Shown here: piece by piece, positions 31,457 through 41,126 of the stretch | Layout of the letters: the number at the start of each line of letters is the position of its first letter | Position numbering within the stretch: position 1 is the first letter of the stretch | Assembly: GCA_018228645.1 (NCBI GenBank) | Contig: CP073693.1 | Location: 2,862,416-2,926,415 of the forward strand | DNA: 64,000 nt | Reading direction: 5' to 3' | DNA from: Clostridiaceae bacterium Marseille-Q4143 | GTDB lineage: Bacteria > Bacillota > Clostridia > Lachnospirales > Lachnospiraceae | Made by a program: the position numbers and the translations under genes | The notes under the pieces: model-generated | What the model saw: the letters and a program-made list of their open reading frames with translations, nothing else | Database searches by the model: none | Told to the model about the DNA's origin: nothing

Positions 31457-32467
31457 TTAGAATTTACCAGCGTTTGCTGCTTCCTCAACGGAAACTGCAA
31501 CTGCAACAGTCATACCAACCATCGGGTTGTTACCTGCGCCGATCAGACCCATCATCTCTACGTGAGCCGGAACGGAAGAAGAACCTGCAAACTGTGCATC
31601 AGAGTGCATACGGCCAAGAGTATCGGTCATTCCGTAGGAAGCCGGTCCTGCTGCCATATTGTCCGGATGCAGAGTACGTCCGGTACCACCGCCGGATGCA
31701 ACGGAGAAGTATTTCTTTCCTGCTTCCAGTCTTTCTTTCTTATATGTACCTGCTACCGGATGCTGGAAACGGGTCGGGTTGGTAGAGTTACCGGTAATGG
31801 AAACGTCTACGTTCTCTTTCCACATGATTGCAACACCTTCCGGAACGCTGTTAGCGCCGTAGCAGTTAACTTTTGCACGAAGTCCCTCGGAGTAAGATTT
31901 ACGGGAAACCTCTTTTACCTCGTTGGTGTACGGATCATACTCAGTCTCAACGAAAGTAAATCCGTTGATACGGGAAATGATCTGTGCTGCGTCTTTTCCA
32001 AGACCGTTCAGGATAACACGAAGCGGTTTCTGACGAACTTTGTTTGCTTTCTCAGCGATACCGATTGCACCCTCAGCTGCTGCGAAGGACTCGTGTCCAG
32101 CCAGGAATGCGAAGCACTCGGTCTCCTCCTCAAGGAGCATCTTTCCAAGATTACCATGTCCCAGACCTACCTTACGGGTGTCTGCAACGGATCCCGGAAT
32201 ACAGAAAGCCTGAAGTCCCTCACCGATTGCTGCTGCTGCATCTGCTGCTTTGCGGCATCCTTTTTTGATTGCAATAGCTGCACCTACAGTGTAAGCCCAG
32301 CAAGCATTCTCGAAACAGATCGGCTGAATGCCTTTGATCTGATCGTATACATTAAGACCAGCGTCTTTGGTGATCTTCTCAGCTTCTTCGATAGAAGCAA
32401 TGCCGTAGCTGTTCAGAACAGCGTTGATTTTATCAATACGTCTCTCATATGATTCAAATAATGCCAT
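31457..32467 (-). CDS. GGGtGRT protein (unknown function, Fe-S scaffold partner)
   Basis: A 336-residue cytosolic protein found in anaerobes. It carries the name-giving motif SVASGGGTGRTLHPDNMAAG near residue 268, plus AGLNVYDQIKGIQPICFENA, an AHESFAAAEGAIGIAEKAN helix, and SDAQFAGSSSVPAHVEMMGL. No membrane span or known cofactor motif. It lies 19 bases downstream of an IscU-like scaffold gene with which it is nearly always paired, so a role in Fe-S cluster handling or a radical/redox process is likely. The biochemistry has not been described. Confidence 0.9.
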   Translation of the reverse strand: MALFESYERRIDKINAVLNSYGIASIEEAEKITKDAGLNVYDQIKGIQPICFENACWAYTVGAAIAIKKGCRKAADAAAAIGEGLQAFCIPGSVADTRKVGLGHGNLGKMLLEEETECFAFLAGHESFAAAEGAIGIAEKANKVRQKPLRVILNGLGKDAAQIISRINGFTFVETEYDPYTNEVKEVSRKSYSEGLRAKVNCYGANSVPEGVAIMWKENVDVSITGNSTNPTRFQHPVAGTYKKERLEAGKKYFSVASGGGTGRTLHPDNMAAGPASYGMTDTLGRMHSDAQFAGSSSVPAHVEMMGLIGAGNNPMVGMTVAVAVSVEEAANAGKF

Positions 32468-32486
32468 TTTCGTTTACCTCCCAGAA

Positions 32487-33179
32487 TTACTCTTTACGCG
32501 GGTCAATGATCTTGACTGCATCTGCAACACGGCCATACTGACCTTTTGCTTTCTCCCATGCAGTGTTCGGATCGTCGCCTTTTTTGATAAAGTCAGTCAT
32601 TTTTCCAAGAGATACGAACTGGTATCCAATGATCTGATCGTCTGCATCCAGTGCAATACCGGTTACATAGCCCTCTGCCATCTCCAGATAACGAGGTCCT
32701 TTTTTCAGAGTACCGTACATAGTACCAACCTGGGAACGAAGGCCTTTTCCAAGGTCCTCAAGGCCAGCACCAACCGGAAGTCCATCCTCAGAGAATGCGG
32801 ACTGGGAACGTCCGTAAACGATCTGAAGGAACAGCTCTCTCATAGCGGTGTTAATAGCATCGCATACAAGGTCAGTGTTAAGTGCTTCCATAACGGTCAG
32901 ACCCGGAAGAATCTCTGCTGCCATAGCTGCAGAATGGGTCATACCGGAACATCCGATCGTCTCAACAAGAGCCTCCTGGATGATACCTTCTTTTACGTTC
33001 AGGGAAAGTTTACAAGCACCCTGCTGCGGAGCGCACCAGCCCACACCATGGGTAAAACCGGAAATATCTTTTACTTCCTTAGCCTGTACCCATTTTGCCT
33101 CCTCCGGAATCGGAGCAGCACCATGATGTACACCCTGAGCTACCGGACACATTTCTTCTACTTCACGTGAATAAATCAT
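32487..33179 (-). CDS. IscU-like iron-sulfur cluster assembly scaffold
   Basis: A 230-residue protein whose core is the NifU/IscU N-terminal fold: GVGWCAPQQGACKLSLNVKE and ETIGCSGMTHSAAMAAEI carry Cys residues that match two of the scaffold ligands; a later conserved region is DAINTAMRELFLQI. The start also has MCPVAQGVHHGAAP, and the C-terminal 70 residues are extra compared with IscU (about 130). It is first in the GGGtGRT operon with AAAGGAG in front. It is not the housekeeping SufU/IscU because sulfurase genes are absent here. Confidence 0.85.
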   Translation of the reverse strand: MIYSREVEEMCPVAQGVHHGAAPIPEEAKWVQAKEVKDISGFTHGVGWCAPQQGACKLSLNVKEGIIQEALVETIGCSGMTHSAAMAAEILPGLTVMEALNTDLVCDAINTAMRELFLQIVYGRSQSAFSEDGLPVGAGLEDLGKGLRSQVGTMYGTLKKGPRYLEMAEGYVTGIALDADDQIIGYQFVSLGKMTDFIKKGDDPNTAWEKAKGQYGRVADAVKIIDPRKE

Positions 33180-33347
33180 TTGTTTGAAACTCCTTTCAAA
33201 TAATCATATCAGGTCTTTGGACAGGAGACCTCATATAGATTTATTTTCTCACAAATTTTTCATTTCGTCCAGATCATTTTGTAAGATTTTGTGAAATTTT
33301 AATCGAAATTGGCGATTTCAACCTGCTCATTCCTTTCAGTACAAAAA

Positions 33348-33374
33348 AAGACAACCGGTATTACCAGTTGTCTT
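33348..33374 (-). terminator. terminator overlapping the nrdG stop codon
   Basis: AAGACAACTGGTAA and TACCGGTTGTCTT, then TTTTTTG on the minus strand. The TAA stop of nrdG is in the loop. Confidence 0.88.
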
Positions 33375-33903
33375 CCAGTTCTTCATATTCGCTCCGGTAG
33401 AGAACAATCTCTCCGGCTTCTTTTGTTTTTTTCAGGTCAATGACCCTTTGATTTTCACTTCCACGGTACTGTAAAGTCAGATTCCGCTCCGCAAGAATGA
33501 AAGGACCATCCACCAGCACGTCGGCCAGTTCCAAAAGCCGCTGTACAAATGGATCTTTCATAGCGAGCAGCTGCTCATATAAGTATCCGGTATAAACCAT
33601 CAGATGTTTTCCGGCGGCTTTCACTGCCTCTGCAATGGGAACCAGCGCCTCTGCCTGGCAGAAGGGTTCCCCTCCGGAAAAGGTTACTCCCGACAAAAGG
33701 GGATTTTCCTCCATCTTCTGAATCAGCTCTTCTGAGTTCACCTCATATCCCCCTGTAAAGTCGTGAGTCTGGGGATTATGACATCCGGGACAGTGATGGG
33801 GACATCCCTGGGTGAAGATGACAAATCGGATGCCGGGGCCATCCACGATAGAATCCTGAACAGTCCCGGCAATACGTAACTTAGGACAGGCTGTGTTTAA
33901 CAC
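33361..33903 (-). CDS. nrdG: anaerobic ribonucleotide reductase activase (radical SAM)
   Basis: A 180-residue radical-SAM enzyme with the CX3CX2C cluster motif in TQGCPHHCPGCHNPQTHDF, SAM-binding GVTFSGGEPFCQAEAL and LVDGPFI near the end. It places a glycyl radical on NrdD under anaerobic conditions. The chosen start is a GTG nine bases after GGAGG; an upstream ATG at 33930 is possible but lies inside the previous gene's end. It follows the short glycyl-radical gene with a small overlap, and then the terminator ends the operon. Confidence 0.92.
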   Translation of the reverse strand: MLNTACPKLRIAGTVQDSIVDGPGIRFVIFTQGCPHHCPGCHNPQTHDFTGGYEVNSEELIQKMEENPLLSGVTFSGGEPFCQAEALVPIAEAVKAAGKHLMVYTGYLYEQLLAMKDPFVQRLLELADVLVDGPFILAERNLTLQYRGSENQRVIDLKKTKEAGEIVLYRSEYEELEDNW

Positions 33904-34039
33904 GATCCCTTTCCTCCGCTCTCTTCGCATTGTTGAAACGATCGGTCGTGCCTACCAGATATCCGGTAATCCGACGGATTCTGTCAAACTTTACATCTCC
34001 CCCAACCATTCCGTTTTCAGGTAATACTCTTCCTGCCAT
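33881..34039 (-). CDS. nrdD: separate glycyl-radical domain of NrdD (split gene)
   Basis: A 52-residue protein. MAGRVLPENGMVGGDVKFDR leads to RRITGYLVGTTDRF and ends ERDRVKHSLS. R-x-x-G-Y-L and VKH are the glycyl-radical C-terminus of class III ribonucleotide reductases, which is normally the end of NrdD itself. Here it is its own gene, 19 bases after the NrdD stop with its own AAGGAG site. It must associate with the NrdD body to form the active site; the Gly in ITGYL would carry the radical. Confidence 0.85.
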   Translation of the reverse strand: MAGRVLPENGMVGGDVKFDRIRRITGYLVGTTDRFNNAKRAEERDRVKHSLS

Positions 34040-34058
34040 AACAAACATCTCCTTTTTA

Positions 34059-36374
34059 TTAGTGATTCGGATCAAAATATACCGGGATATCCGGATATTT
34101 TTTCCGAAGTTCATTCAATCGTTCAATAGATACTGCCTCGCCTTCATGACGTCCGCATCTCGGGCACACATCGTCAATCACTCCTGTAAATCCGCAGACC
34201 GGATCACGGTCAACCGGATGGTTTACAGAACCGTAACCGATGCCGCTTTCTTTCATGCAGCGGATAATAGCTTCAAATGCCTCCGGATTCTTGGCGGTAT
34301 CACCATCCAGCTCCACATAGCTGATATGACCAGCATTGGTCAGTGCATGATACGGAGCTTCAATCTTAATTTTCTGGAATGCGCCTATCGGATAGTAAAC
34401 CGGTACATGGAAAGAGTTGGTATAATACTCTCTGTCCGTCACCCCCGGAATCTTGCCGAAACGCTTCTGGTCAATGCGTACAAACCGTCCGGAAAGTCCT
34501 TCTGCCGGAGTAGCCAGCAATGTAAAGTTCAAACCGGTCTTCTCGGATTCATCATCCATGTATTTTCTCATGTGGCCGATGATCTCAAGACCCAGCTTTC
34601 TGCTCTCCTCACTCTCACCATGATGTTTTCCGGTAAGAGCTACCAGCGTCTCTGCCAGTCCGATAAATCCGACACTCAAAGTCCCATGTTTTAATACTTC
34701 TCCAACTTCATCATTGATATTCAGCTTATCGGAATCGATCCAGATGCCCTGTCCCATAAGGAACGGATAATTCTTTACGGTCTTCTTACTCTGGATACCG
34801 AAGCGGTGCAGCAGCTGTCTGCAACAGAGTGCCAGACGCTTATCCAGCAGCTTGTAGAACTTGTCCATATTGCCTTTCGCGAGGATTCCCAGCCGCGGCA
34901 GGTTAATGGATGTAAAACTTAAGTTTCCTCTTCCGCAGGTCACTTCCTTGGTGGGGTCGTAATGATTTCCCATAACCCTGGTACGGCATCCCATGTAGGC
35001 AATCTCGGTGTTATAATCGCCCTCTTTGTAGTAAGGCAGGTTAAACGGTGCATCGATAAAACTGAAGTTCGGGAACAGTCGCTTTGCGGATACTTTAATT
35101 GCCAGACGGAACAGATCATAATTCGGATCACCCGGATTATAGTTGATTCCTTCTTTTACTTTGAAAATCTGTACCGGGAAAATGGCGGTCTCACCATTTC
35201 CAAGTCCGATATCGGTCACCTTCAGAAGATTCTTCATGGCCATTCTTGCCTCCGGAGAAGTACAGGTTCCGTAGTTAATGGAACTGAATGGCACCTGGGC
35301 GCCTGCTCTGGAATTCATGGTATTTAAGTTGTGGATCAGAGATTCCATTGCCTGATAAGTTGCCTGATCCGTCTCTTTCATGGCAATACGGATGGATGTC
35401 TTATGACATCTGCGGATTTCTTCTTCTGCCGGCGTTTTTCCAAGCCACTGCTCTCCGGTCTCCAGAAGCCACTGTACCAGTAATTCTTCATGATCATCAA
35501 TATTGCTCATGTTAATGCGGTCCGGCATCGCATCTTTCAGTGCAGACCGGAATGCCTCGCCCAGCACATTCTCGCAGTCATATTCCAGCCAGAAGTAACG
35601 CTGTACTGCATCATAATATTCTTTCCGGAAAGTGCAGGCCACACCTTCTGCCATGGCATAATCAAAGTTCGGTACGGACTGTCCGCCATGCATCTCATTC
35701 TGGTTTGCCTGAATAGCAATGCAGGCCAGAGCAGCGTAGCTGGCAATGGACTTCGGTTGACGAATAAATCCGTGTCCGGTGGAGAATCCATCATGAAACA
35801 GCTTCACTAGGTCAATCTGGCAGCAGGTTTCCGTCAACATGTAGAAATCTTTGTCATGAATATGAATGTCGCCATTGATATGTGCTGCTGCAATGTCTTT
35901 TGGCAGAATATAGTTATCCACAAAATAATTGGCTCCCTCGGAGCCATATTTCAGCATGGTACCCATGGAGGTATCTGCATCAATATTCGCATTCTCACGC
36001 TTGATATCCGCATCTGCGGCACTGGTGAATGTAAGCTCCCTGTATATATTCACCAGATCCACCTCTGTCTTGCGAACTTTGGTGTGCTCTGCCCGATAAA
36101 GGATATATGCCTTCGCAGTCTTGGCAAATCCATTGGCAATCAGTTTCTCTTCCACAAGATCCTGCACCTGTTCTACGTCCGGTACTTGTCCTGCCGGAAT
36201 GGATTCCACCACTTCATCTACCAGTTTTTCAAACTGGACCGGCGCGATTGCCTCAATCTGGGCAGCTTCGTTTGCCTTATGAATCGCGCTGCGGATTTTG
36301 TTCACATCGAAAGGTACCGGAGTTCCGTTTCTCTTTTTTATGGTCTCCGGACATGCGATGGCATTTTCCTTCAT
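34059..36374 (-). CDS. nrdD: anaerobic ribonucleoside-triphosphate reductase body (lacks glycyl-radical tail)
   Basis: A 771-residue class III reductase that makes deoxynucleotides without oxygen. Residues 12-100 form an ATP cone (KRNGTPVPFDVNKIRSAI). The barrel carries HIHDKDFYMLTETCCQ and the active-site Cys in ETCCQIDL and GTCTSPEARM. The C-terminal zinc region is DPVCGFTG then DVCPRCGRHE. It stops at VYFDPNH without the RxxGYL radical motif, which is in the next small gene. Loss of the stop would not extend it in frame in an obvious way, so the split is real in this sequence. Ribosome site GGAGGG. Confidence 0.92.
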   Translation of the reverse strand: MKENAIACPETIKKRNGTPVPFDVNKIRSAIHKANEAAQIEAIAPVQFEKLVDEVVESIPAGQVPDVEQVQDLVEEKLIANGFAKTAKAYILYRAEHTKVRKTEVDLVNIYRELTFTSAADADIKRENANIDADTSMGTMLKYGSEGANYFVDNYILPKDIAAAHINGDIHIHDKDFYMLTETCCQIDLVKLFHDGFSTGHGFIRQPKSIASYAALACIAIQANQNEMHGGQSVPNFDYAMAEGVACTFRKEYYDAVQRYFWLEYDCENVLGEAFRSALKDAMPDRINMSNIDDHEELLVQWLLETGEQWLGKTPAEEEIRRCHKTSIRIAMKETDQATYQAMESLIHNLNTMNSRAGAQVPFSSINYGTCTSPEARMAMKNLLKVTDIGLGNGETAIFPVQIFKVKEGINYNPGDPNYDLFRLAIKVSAKRLFPNFSFIDAPFNLPYYKEGDYNTEIAYMGCRTRVMGNHYDPTKEVTCGRGNLSFTSINLPRLGILAKGNMDKFYKLLDKRLALCCRQLLHRFGIQSKKTVKNYPFLMGQGIWIDSDKLNINDEVGEVLKHGTLSVGFIGLAETLVALTGKHHGESEESRKLGLEIIGHMRKYMDDESEKTGLNFTLLATPAEGLSGRFVRIDQKRFGKIPGVTDREYYTNSFHVPVYYPIGAFQKIKIEAPYHALTNAGHISYVELDGDTAKNPEAFEAIIRCMKESGIGYGSVNHPVDRDPVCGFTGVIDDVCPRCGRHEGEAVSIERLNELRKKYPDIPVYFDPNH

Positions 36375-36493
36375 GTTGCTCCCTCCAAAACTATATCTGG
36401 TATTTTATTTTTAATCCCTGTACAAAATACAGTATCACCAAACTGCGTTATGTGCAAGGACATTTTGTATGAACTATCCGTTGTCTCACAAAA

Positions 36494-36515
36494 ATTGCCC
36501 GGAAATCCGGGCAAT
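36494..36515 (-). terminator. terminator of the miaB-yitT unit
   Basis: ATTGCCCGG, ATTT loop, CCGGGCAAT followed by TTTTTG on the minus strand, directly after the yitT stop codon. Confidence 0.85.
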
Positions 36516-36519
36516 CTGG

Positions 36520-37383
36520 CTATAATTTTTCTGCAAAAAAATCTTTATATCCCTCGCCGTAAATCTCACTGGCACTGGTAACAATCATAAATGCCGCTGG
36601 ATCTTCCGTTTTCACCAGTTCTTCTACCTGTGGTCCCTGCACTCTTCGTACCACGCAGAGAATCACCTGCTTTTCGTTTCCTGTCCAGCCACCGGATCCT
36701 CTCAAATACGTAATCCCCACGTCCAGTTCTTTCATGATCCGCCGGCCAATCTCTTCTGGCTTTTCTGTAATGATATAAATCATCTTGGCCTCATCACCGC
36801 CATACAACACATAATCCAGTGCCGCACCGCTCACCAGAACAGCAATCAGCGCATAGAGAATGGTATTAATATTCCGGAAAACCAGACCTGAACAGGCAAC
36901 AATCAAAAGATCCGTACACTCAAACAAAAATCCTGTCTTCAGATGACGATATCTTTTTCTGAGCAACTTGACAATAATATCCACACCTCCTGTGGTAGCA
37001 CCTGCTTTAAAAACCATCCCTATGCCAAGTGCCAGAAGTACGCTTCCTGTCAATGCTGCCAGAAGAGGATCTGTCGTCATTGGTCCATAGGGTGTCAGTA
37101 TATTTGTCGCCCACGAGGTCAGTATAACTGCGTACATGGTTTTTCCCATAAATCTAAGGCCAAATTTCCAGATTCCGACAAGAATAATTGGAATATTAAC
37201 CAGCAGATACAGGGTACCGGTATCAATTCCGCTCAGTCGGTTCAGAATAACTGCGACTCCACTGACTCCTCCCGGTGCTAAATTGTTCGGATCCAAAAAC
37301 AGACTGATTCCTGCTCCATATATCAGCGATGCCACAAAGATCATCACCAGATCTTTCAGTATTCGCCAGCTTTTCCCCTTCAT
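36520..37383 (-). CDS. YitT family membrane protein (DUF2179 C-terminus)
   Basis: A 287-residue protein. Five to six membrane segments (residues 9-175), including AGISLFLDPNNLAPGGVSG and GMVFKAGATTGGVDIIVKLL with the glycine pattern of the family, then a cytosolic ferredoxin-like DUF2179 domain from about residue 205 (KMIYIITEKPEEIGRRIM). Function is not established; members are linked to small-molecule or anion transport. It follows miaB by 26 bases. Confidence 0.92.
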   Translation of the reverse strand: MKGKSWRILKDLVMIFVASLIYGAGISLFLDPNNLAPGGVSGVAVILNRLSGIDTGTLYLLVNIPIILVGIWKFGLRFMGKTMYAVILTSWATNILTPYGPMTTDPLLAALTGSVLLALGIGMVFKAGATTGGVDIIVKLLRKRYRHLKTGFLFECTDLLIVACSGLVFRNINTILYALIAVLVSGAALDYVLYGGDEAKMIYIITEKPEEIGRRIMKELDVGITYLRGSGGWTGNEKQVILCVVRRVQGPQVEELVKTEDPAAFMIVTSASEIYGEGYKDFFAEKL

Positions 37384-37409
37384 TTCATACCCCCGTAGTT
37401 ATTATTTTT

Positions 37410-38876
37410 TCATTCGATGCGGCTTCCCATGTAGTAAAATCCGCGGCATTCATCCAGACGGACTTTCACTATCTGTCCAACCAGACTGGCATCCCCTTGA
37501 AAATGAACCACATGATTATTACTTAAACGTCCGGTCACATAACCTTCCATCTGTCCGTTCACTTCTTCTACCAGCACCAGTTCCTCACGACCGGTAAAAC
37601 GTTCTGCCATCTCTTTGGAGATTTCCTGTACTTCTTTCAGCAGACGGTCAAATCGGTCTTTTACTACCTCTTCTGGCACCTGATCTTCCATGACAGCCGC
37701 CGGTGTACCGGTTCTCTTACTGTAAATAAACGTGAATGCGCTGTCGTAGCGTACTTTGCGTACCACATCCAGCGTCTCCTGAAAATCTTCTTCCGTCTCA
37801 CCCGGGAACCCTACAATAATATCCGTGGTCAATGCAATATCCGGCACCTGTTCCCGCAGTTTTCGTGCCAGCTCCAGGTACTGTTCCTTGGTATACCGGC
37901 GGTTCATGATCTTTAAGATCCGGGAACTTCCGGACTGCAGCGGCAGATGAAAATGTTTACAGATCTTTTTAGACTTTGCCATCACGCGGATCAGATCATC
38001 AGAAAGATCCTTCGGATGAGAGGTCATGAAGCGAATACGCTCCAGTCCTTCGATCTTCTCAATCTCCTCCAGCAGTTCTGCAAAGGTCACCGGCTGCTCC
38101 AGATTCTTTCCATAAGAATTGACATTCTGTCCCAACAGCATGACTTCCACCACACCGTCTTTTACAAGGCCCTCGATCTCACGGATAATATCCTGCGGTT
38201 CCCGGCTTCGCTCCCGGCCGCGCACATAGGGCACAATACAGTAGCTGCAGAAATTATTGCAGCCAAACATAATATTAACGCCGGACTTGAACGCATATTT
38301 ACGCTCAATAGGAAGATCTTCCACGATCTGGTTCGTGTCCTTCCAGATGTCAATGATCATTCTGTCGGACTCCAGTGTGGACACTAAAAGTTCTGCAAAT
38401 TTGAAGATATTATGGGTTCCGAAGATCAGATCCACGAACCGGTAACTCTTCTGGAGCTTGTCCACTACCGTTGCTTCCTGCATCATACAGCCGCAGAGGG
38501 CAATCTTCATGTGGGGATTCTTTTTCTTGTAGCCATGCAGTACCCCCAGACGTCCATACACACGCAGGTTGGCATTTTCACGAACTGTACAGGTATTATA
38601 GATGACAAAATCTGCTTCTTCATTCTCTGTCTCCACATAACCAACTTCCCGTAAAATACCTGCCAGTTTTTCAGAATCTCTGGCATTCATCTGACACCCG
38701 AAGGTCGTAGTGCAGGCAGTCAGAGGCCGTCCAAGCTCCTCAGACTTTGCCTGTACCAGTTCTTTTGCTTTTTTTAAAAAATAATATTGCCGCTCCGGCT
38801 CCTGCACCGGCGGCAGCGAGGATGTGTCCATCGCAGCAATTTTCGCTCTGATTTCTGTATCTATAGTAGTATTCAC
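37410..38876 (-). CDS. miaB: tRNA-2-methylthio-N6-dimethylallyladenosine synthase
   Basis: A 488-residue methylthiotransferase that adds a methylthio group to i6A37 of tRNAs reading UNN codons. An unusual 50-residue N-terminal extension precedes the UPF0004 domain (TTFGCQMNARDS with the first Cys, NTCTVRENA, CGCMMQE). The radical SAM motif CNNFCSYCIVPYVRG is next, and the TRAM domain ends it (EGYVTGRLSNNHVV). All six cluster Cys are present. Lachnospiraceae MiaB often have this extension. Confidence 0.95.
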   Translation of the reverse strand: MNTTIDTEIRAKIAAMDTSSLPPVQEPERQYYFLKKAKELVQAKSEELGRPLTACTTTFGCQMNARDSEKLAGILREVGYVETENEEADFVIYNTCTVRENANLRVYGRLGVLHGYKKKNPHMKIALCGCMMQEATVVDKLQKSYRFVDLIFGTHNIFKFAELLVSTLESDRMIIDIWKDTNQIVEDLPIERKYAFKSGVNIMFGCNNFCSYCIVPYVRGRERSREPQDIIREIEGLVKDGVVEVMLLGQNVNSYGKNLEQPVTFAELLEEIEKIEGLERIRFMTSHPKDLSDDLIRVMAKSKKICKHFHLPLQSGSSRILKIMNRRYTKEQYLELARKLREQVPDIALTTDIIVGFPGETEEDFQETLDVVRKVRYDSAFTFIYSKRTGTPAAVMEDQVPEEVVKDRFDRLLKEVQEISKEMAERFTGREELVLVEEVNGQMEGYVTGRLSNNHVVHFQGDASLVGQIVKVRLDECRGFYYMGSRIE

Positions 38877-38946
38877 GTTTTCGTTCCTTTCATTCCTCTT
38901 TCTAGTCTTCGTATATTGTACACGAACCCACCCGTGAAGTCCACAC

Positions 38947-39195
38947 CTAAAGTCCGAGCTTTTGCATCTGGGCGTGCAGTTCCTCCGAAAATTGATCCTC
39001 TGTCACCAGTTCCAGGATATCCTCTGCCGATATCTGGCCGACGCTTTGCCCGGTTGTCCAGAGATAGGAAAACACCCCAAACAAAATAAGACAGATGAAA
39101 AAACGAATTTTAAAGATAGCCAAAAACCTGGAGGGTTCCTCTGCTTTCCTGATTTCACCGCGCTCTTTTAACAGCTGCTCTCTGTATGTTTCCAT
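38947..39195 (-). CDS. small membrane protein of unknown function
   Basis: An 82-residue protein with a charged N-terminus (METYREQLLKERGEIRKAEE), one hydrophobic segment (about residues 28-48, FFICLILFGVFSYLW) and an acidic C-terminal helix (EDILELVTEDQFSEEL). It lies between the his operon terminator and miaB. No family recognised. Its ribosome site is weak, though position and coding look favour a real gene. Confidence 0.65.
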   Translation of the reverse strand: METYREQLLKERGEIRKAEEPSRFLAIFKIRFFICLILFGVFSYLWTTGQSVGQISAEDILELVTEDQFSEELHAQMQKLGL

Positions 39196-39247
39196 CGATC
39201 ATCACCCCGGACTATCTTATGAGACAATTTTCAGAAACATGCAAAAA

Positions 39248-39276
39248 GAACCGCCCTTTGCAATAAAAGGCGGTTC
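39248..39276 (-). terminator. terminator of the histidine operon
   Basis: GAACCGCC and GGCGGTTC arms plus inner TTT/AAA pairs, then TTTTTG on the minus strand, 15 bases past the hisIE stop codon. Confidence 0.88.
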
Positions 39277-39290
39277 CGTTGTCGTTCTGT

Positions 39291-40535
39291 TTATTCTCTG
39301 TTGGCCAGCTCTCTGGTAATATCTTCCCAAGTCACTCCTTTTTCCACCATCAGCACCATGGCATGATAAAGGAAATCCGACAGTTCGTATTTAATCTCTT
39401 CCGGATCCGGATTCTTGGCCGCTATGACAACCTCCGTTGCCTCCTCGCCGACCTTCTTTAAGATCTTGTCAATACCCTTGTCAAAGAGATAATTGGTGTA
39501 GGAACCTTCTTTCGGATGCTCTTTCCGGTCCTGAATCACACCATACACATGTTCAAATACTTTCAGCGGATTGGCATCATGATATTCTTTTTTCACCATT
39601 TCCCGGTAGAAGCAAGTATGATTACCCGTATGGCAGGCAGCGCCAATCTGGCTGACTTTTGCCAGAATCGTATCATTGTCGCAGTCAATGGACAAAGATT
39701 TCACATACTGCAGATGACCGCTTGTCATTCCTTTGGTCCACAGTTCCTGACGGCTGCGGCTCCAGTAAGTCATCTTACCGGTCTTCAGAGTTGTCTCAAA
39801 TGCTTCCTCATTCATATAGGCAACCATCAGCACTTCAGAAGTCTTATAATCCTGTACCACCACCGGTACCAGTCCGTCAGAATTCGGACGCATATCGTCC
39901 CATGTATAGCTGCTGGTCAATGTGTTCATCTGCAGGCCGCGGTCTGCCGCTTTTGCTTTCAGTGCCATGAAATCAGCCGCGCCGGATGAAAAATAAGCAC
40001 TGGCAATTCCATCCACCCATTTATTGGACAGTACATTGATTACAGCATCATCCGTAGATGCAGAACTGATACTGATCACCGGAAGTTTTCCTGCCACCGG
40101 GCAGATTTCATCTGATCCGGACCAGAAAATCAGACTGCCCAGTTCTTCCAGACTGTCACTGTACTGAGACTCATCTGAAATACTGAATGCAATCTTCTCT
40201 TTTCCGAAACGTTTGGACACTTCCTCTGCCATCTCCACATTGCTGGAACGTCCGAAATTCAGGACTGCCATCTGACAGCCTGCATACAGAATCTTTTTTA
40301 CGTCCTCCACTCTGCGGATATGACCTCCGGCATAAACCGGAATCTCTGTACAGCGGACAATTTCTTTCAGAAGACCAATATTCTGATCATGTTCTTCATC
40401 AGAGTCTGAGAGATCAAATACCAGAATGGCATCTGCTCCGTTATCACTGTAAAATTCTGCCAGTGCTGCTCCGTCCTGGCCATTTACTTTTCCGTTTTTT
40501 ACCGGCATTACCGGTATCAGACTTTTTTTTCTCAT
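39291..40535 (-). CDS. hisIE: HisA/HisF-like domain fused to HisI and HisE
   Basis: A 414-residue fusion. Residues 1-205 are a (beta-alpha)8 HisA/HisF-like barrel ([39 protein letters not shown]) that looks degenerate, lacking the usual catalytic Asp pair. Residues about 215-315 are phosphoribosyl-AMP cyclohydrolase ([46 protein letters not shown] zinc/metal site). Residues about 330-412 are phosphoribosyl-ATP pyrophosphatase ([29 protein letters not shown]). Steps two and three of histidine synthesis are thus on one chain. It starts one base after the hisB stop codon. Confidence 0.92.
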   Translation of the reverse strand: MRKKSLIPVMPVKNGKVNGQDGAALAEFYSDNGADAILVFDLSDSDEEHDQNIGLLKEIVRCTEIPVYAGGHIRRVEDVKKILYAGCQMAVLNFGRSSNVEMAEEVSKRFGKEKIAFSISDESQYSDSLEELGSLIFWSGSDEICPVAGKLPVISISSASTDDAVINVLSNKWVDGIASAYFSSGAADFMALKAKAADRGLQMNTLTSSYTWDDMRPNSDGLVPVVVQDYKTSEVLMVAYMNEEAFETTLKTGKMTYWSRSRQELWTKGMTSGHLQYVKSLSIDCDNDTILAKVSQIGAACHTGNHTCFYREMVKKEYHDANPLKVFEHVYGVIQDRKEHPKEGSYTNYLFDKGIDKILKKVGEEATEVVIAAKNPDPEEIKYELSDFLYHAMVLMVEKGVTWEDITRELANRE

Positions 40536-40536
40536 A

Positions 40537-41124
40537 TTATAAGCTGCCTTTCGTTGATAATACATCGGTAATACGCGGATCCACTGCTACTGCCGCATCC
40601 AGAGCCTTTGCAAAAGCCTTGAACATCGCTTCGCAGATATGATGGCTGTTGGAGCCGGAAAATACTTTAAAGTGCAGGTTGATGGCTGCACTGTAGGATA
40701 CCGCATAGAAAAATTCACTGATCGTCTCCGTATCCAGATCTCCGATCATCGGTGCTGAAAAACTGGCATCCGATACATAATAGGGTCTTCCTGACAGATC
40801 TACAGCACACAGTACCAATGCCTCATCCATGGGAAGGATACAACTTCCATAGCGGCGGATGCCTTTTTTATCACCCACTGCTTCACGGATAGCATTTCCC
40901 AGCACGATGCCTGTATCTTCTACCGTATGATGACAGTCTACATCAAGATCCCCATCTACGTCTACTGTAAGATCAAAAAGTCCGTGTCTTGCAAATCCAT
41001 CCAGCATATGATCAAAAAAACCGATGCCGCTGTGAAGCTCTGCTTTTCCTGTGCCATCCAGTTCCAGTGCAATTTTGATCTTTGTCTCTTTTGTATTGCG
41101 TTCAATTTCTGCCCGTCTGCTCAA
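40537..41124 (-). CDS. hisB: imidazoleglycerol-phosphate dehydratase
   Basis: A 195-residue monofunctional His[30 protein letters not shown] and [17 protein letters not shown] carry the His/Glu manganese ligands. Length is standard for the dehydratase alone, with no phosphatase domain. It catalyses the sixth step of histidine synthesis. Two bases separate it from hisD. Confidence 0.95.
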   Translation of the reverse strand: MSRRAEIERNTKETKIKIALELDGTGKAELHSGIGFFDHMLDGFARHGLFDLTVDVDGDLDVDCHHTVEDTGIVLGNAIREAVGDKKGIRRYGSCILPMDEALVLCAVDLSGRPYYVSDASFSAPMIGDLDTETISEFFYAVSYSAAINLHFKVFSGSNSHHICEAMFKAFAKALDAAVAVDPRITDVLSTKGSL

Positions 41125-41126
41125 CT

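Noticed and set aside
33180..33347. Riboswitch upstream of the GGGtGRT operon
   Set aside because: Only a six-base hairpin (AGGTCT/AGACCT) was found, and no known riboswitch core.
36375..36490. NrdR boxes upstream of nrdD
   Set aside because: AT-rich near-matches occur, but no convincing pair of boxes with the right spacing was seen.
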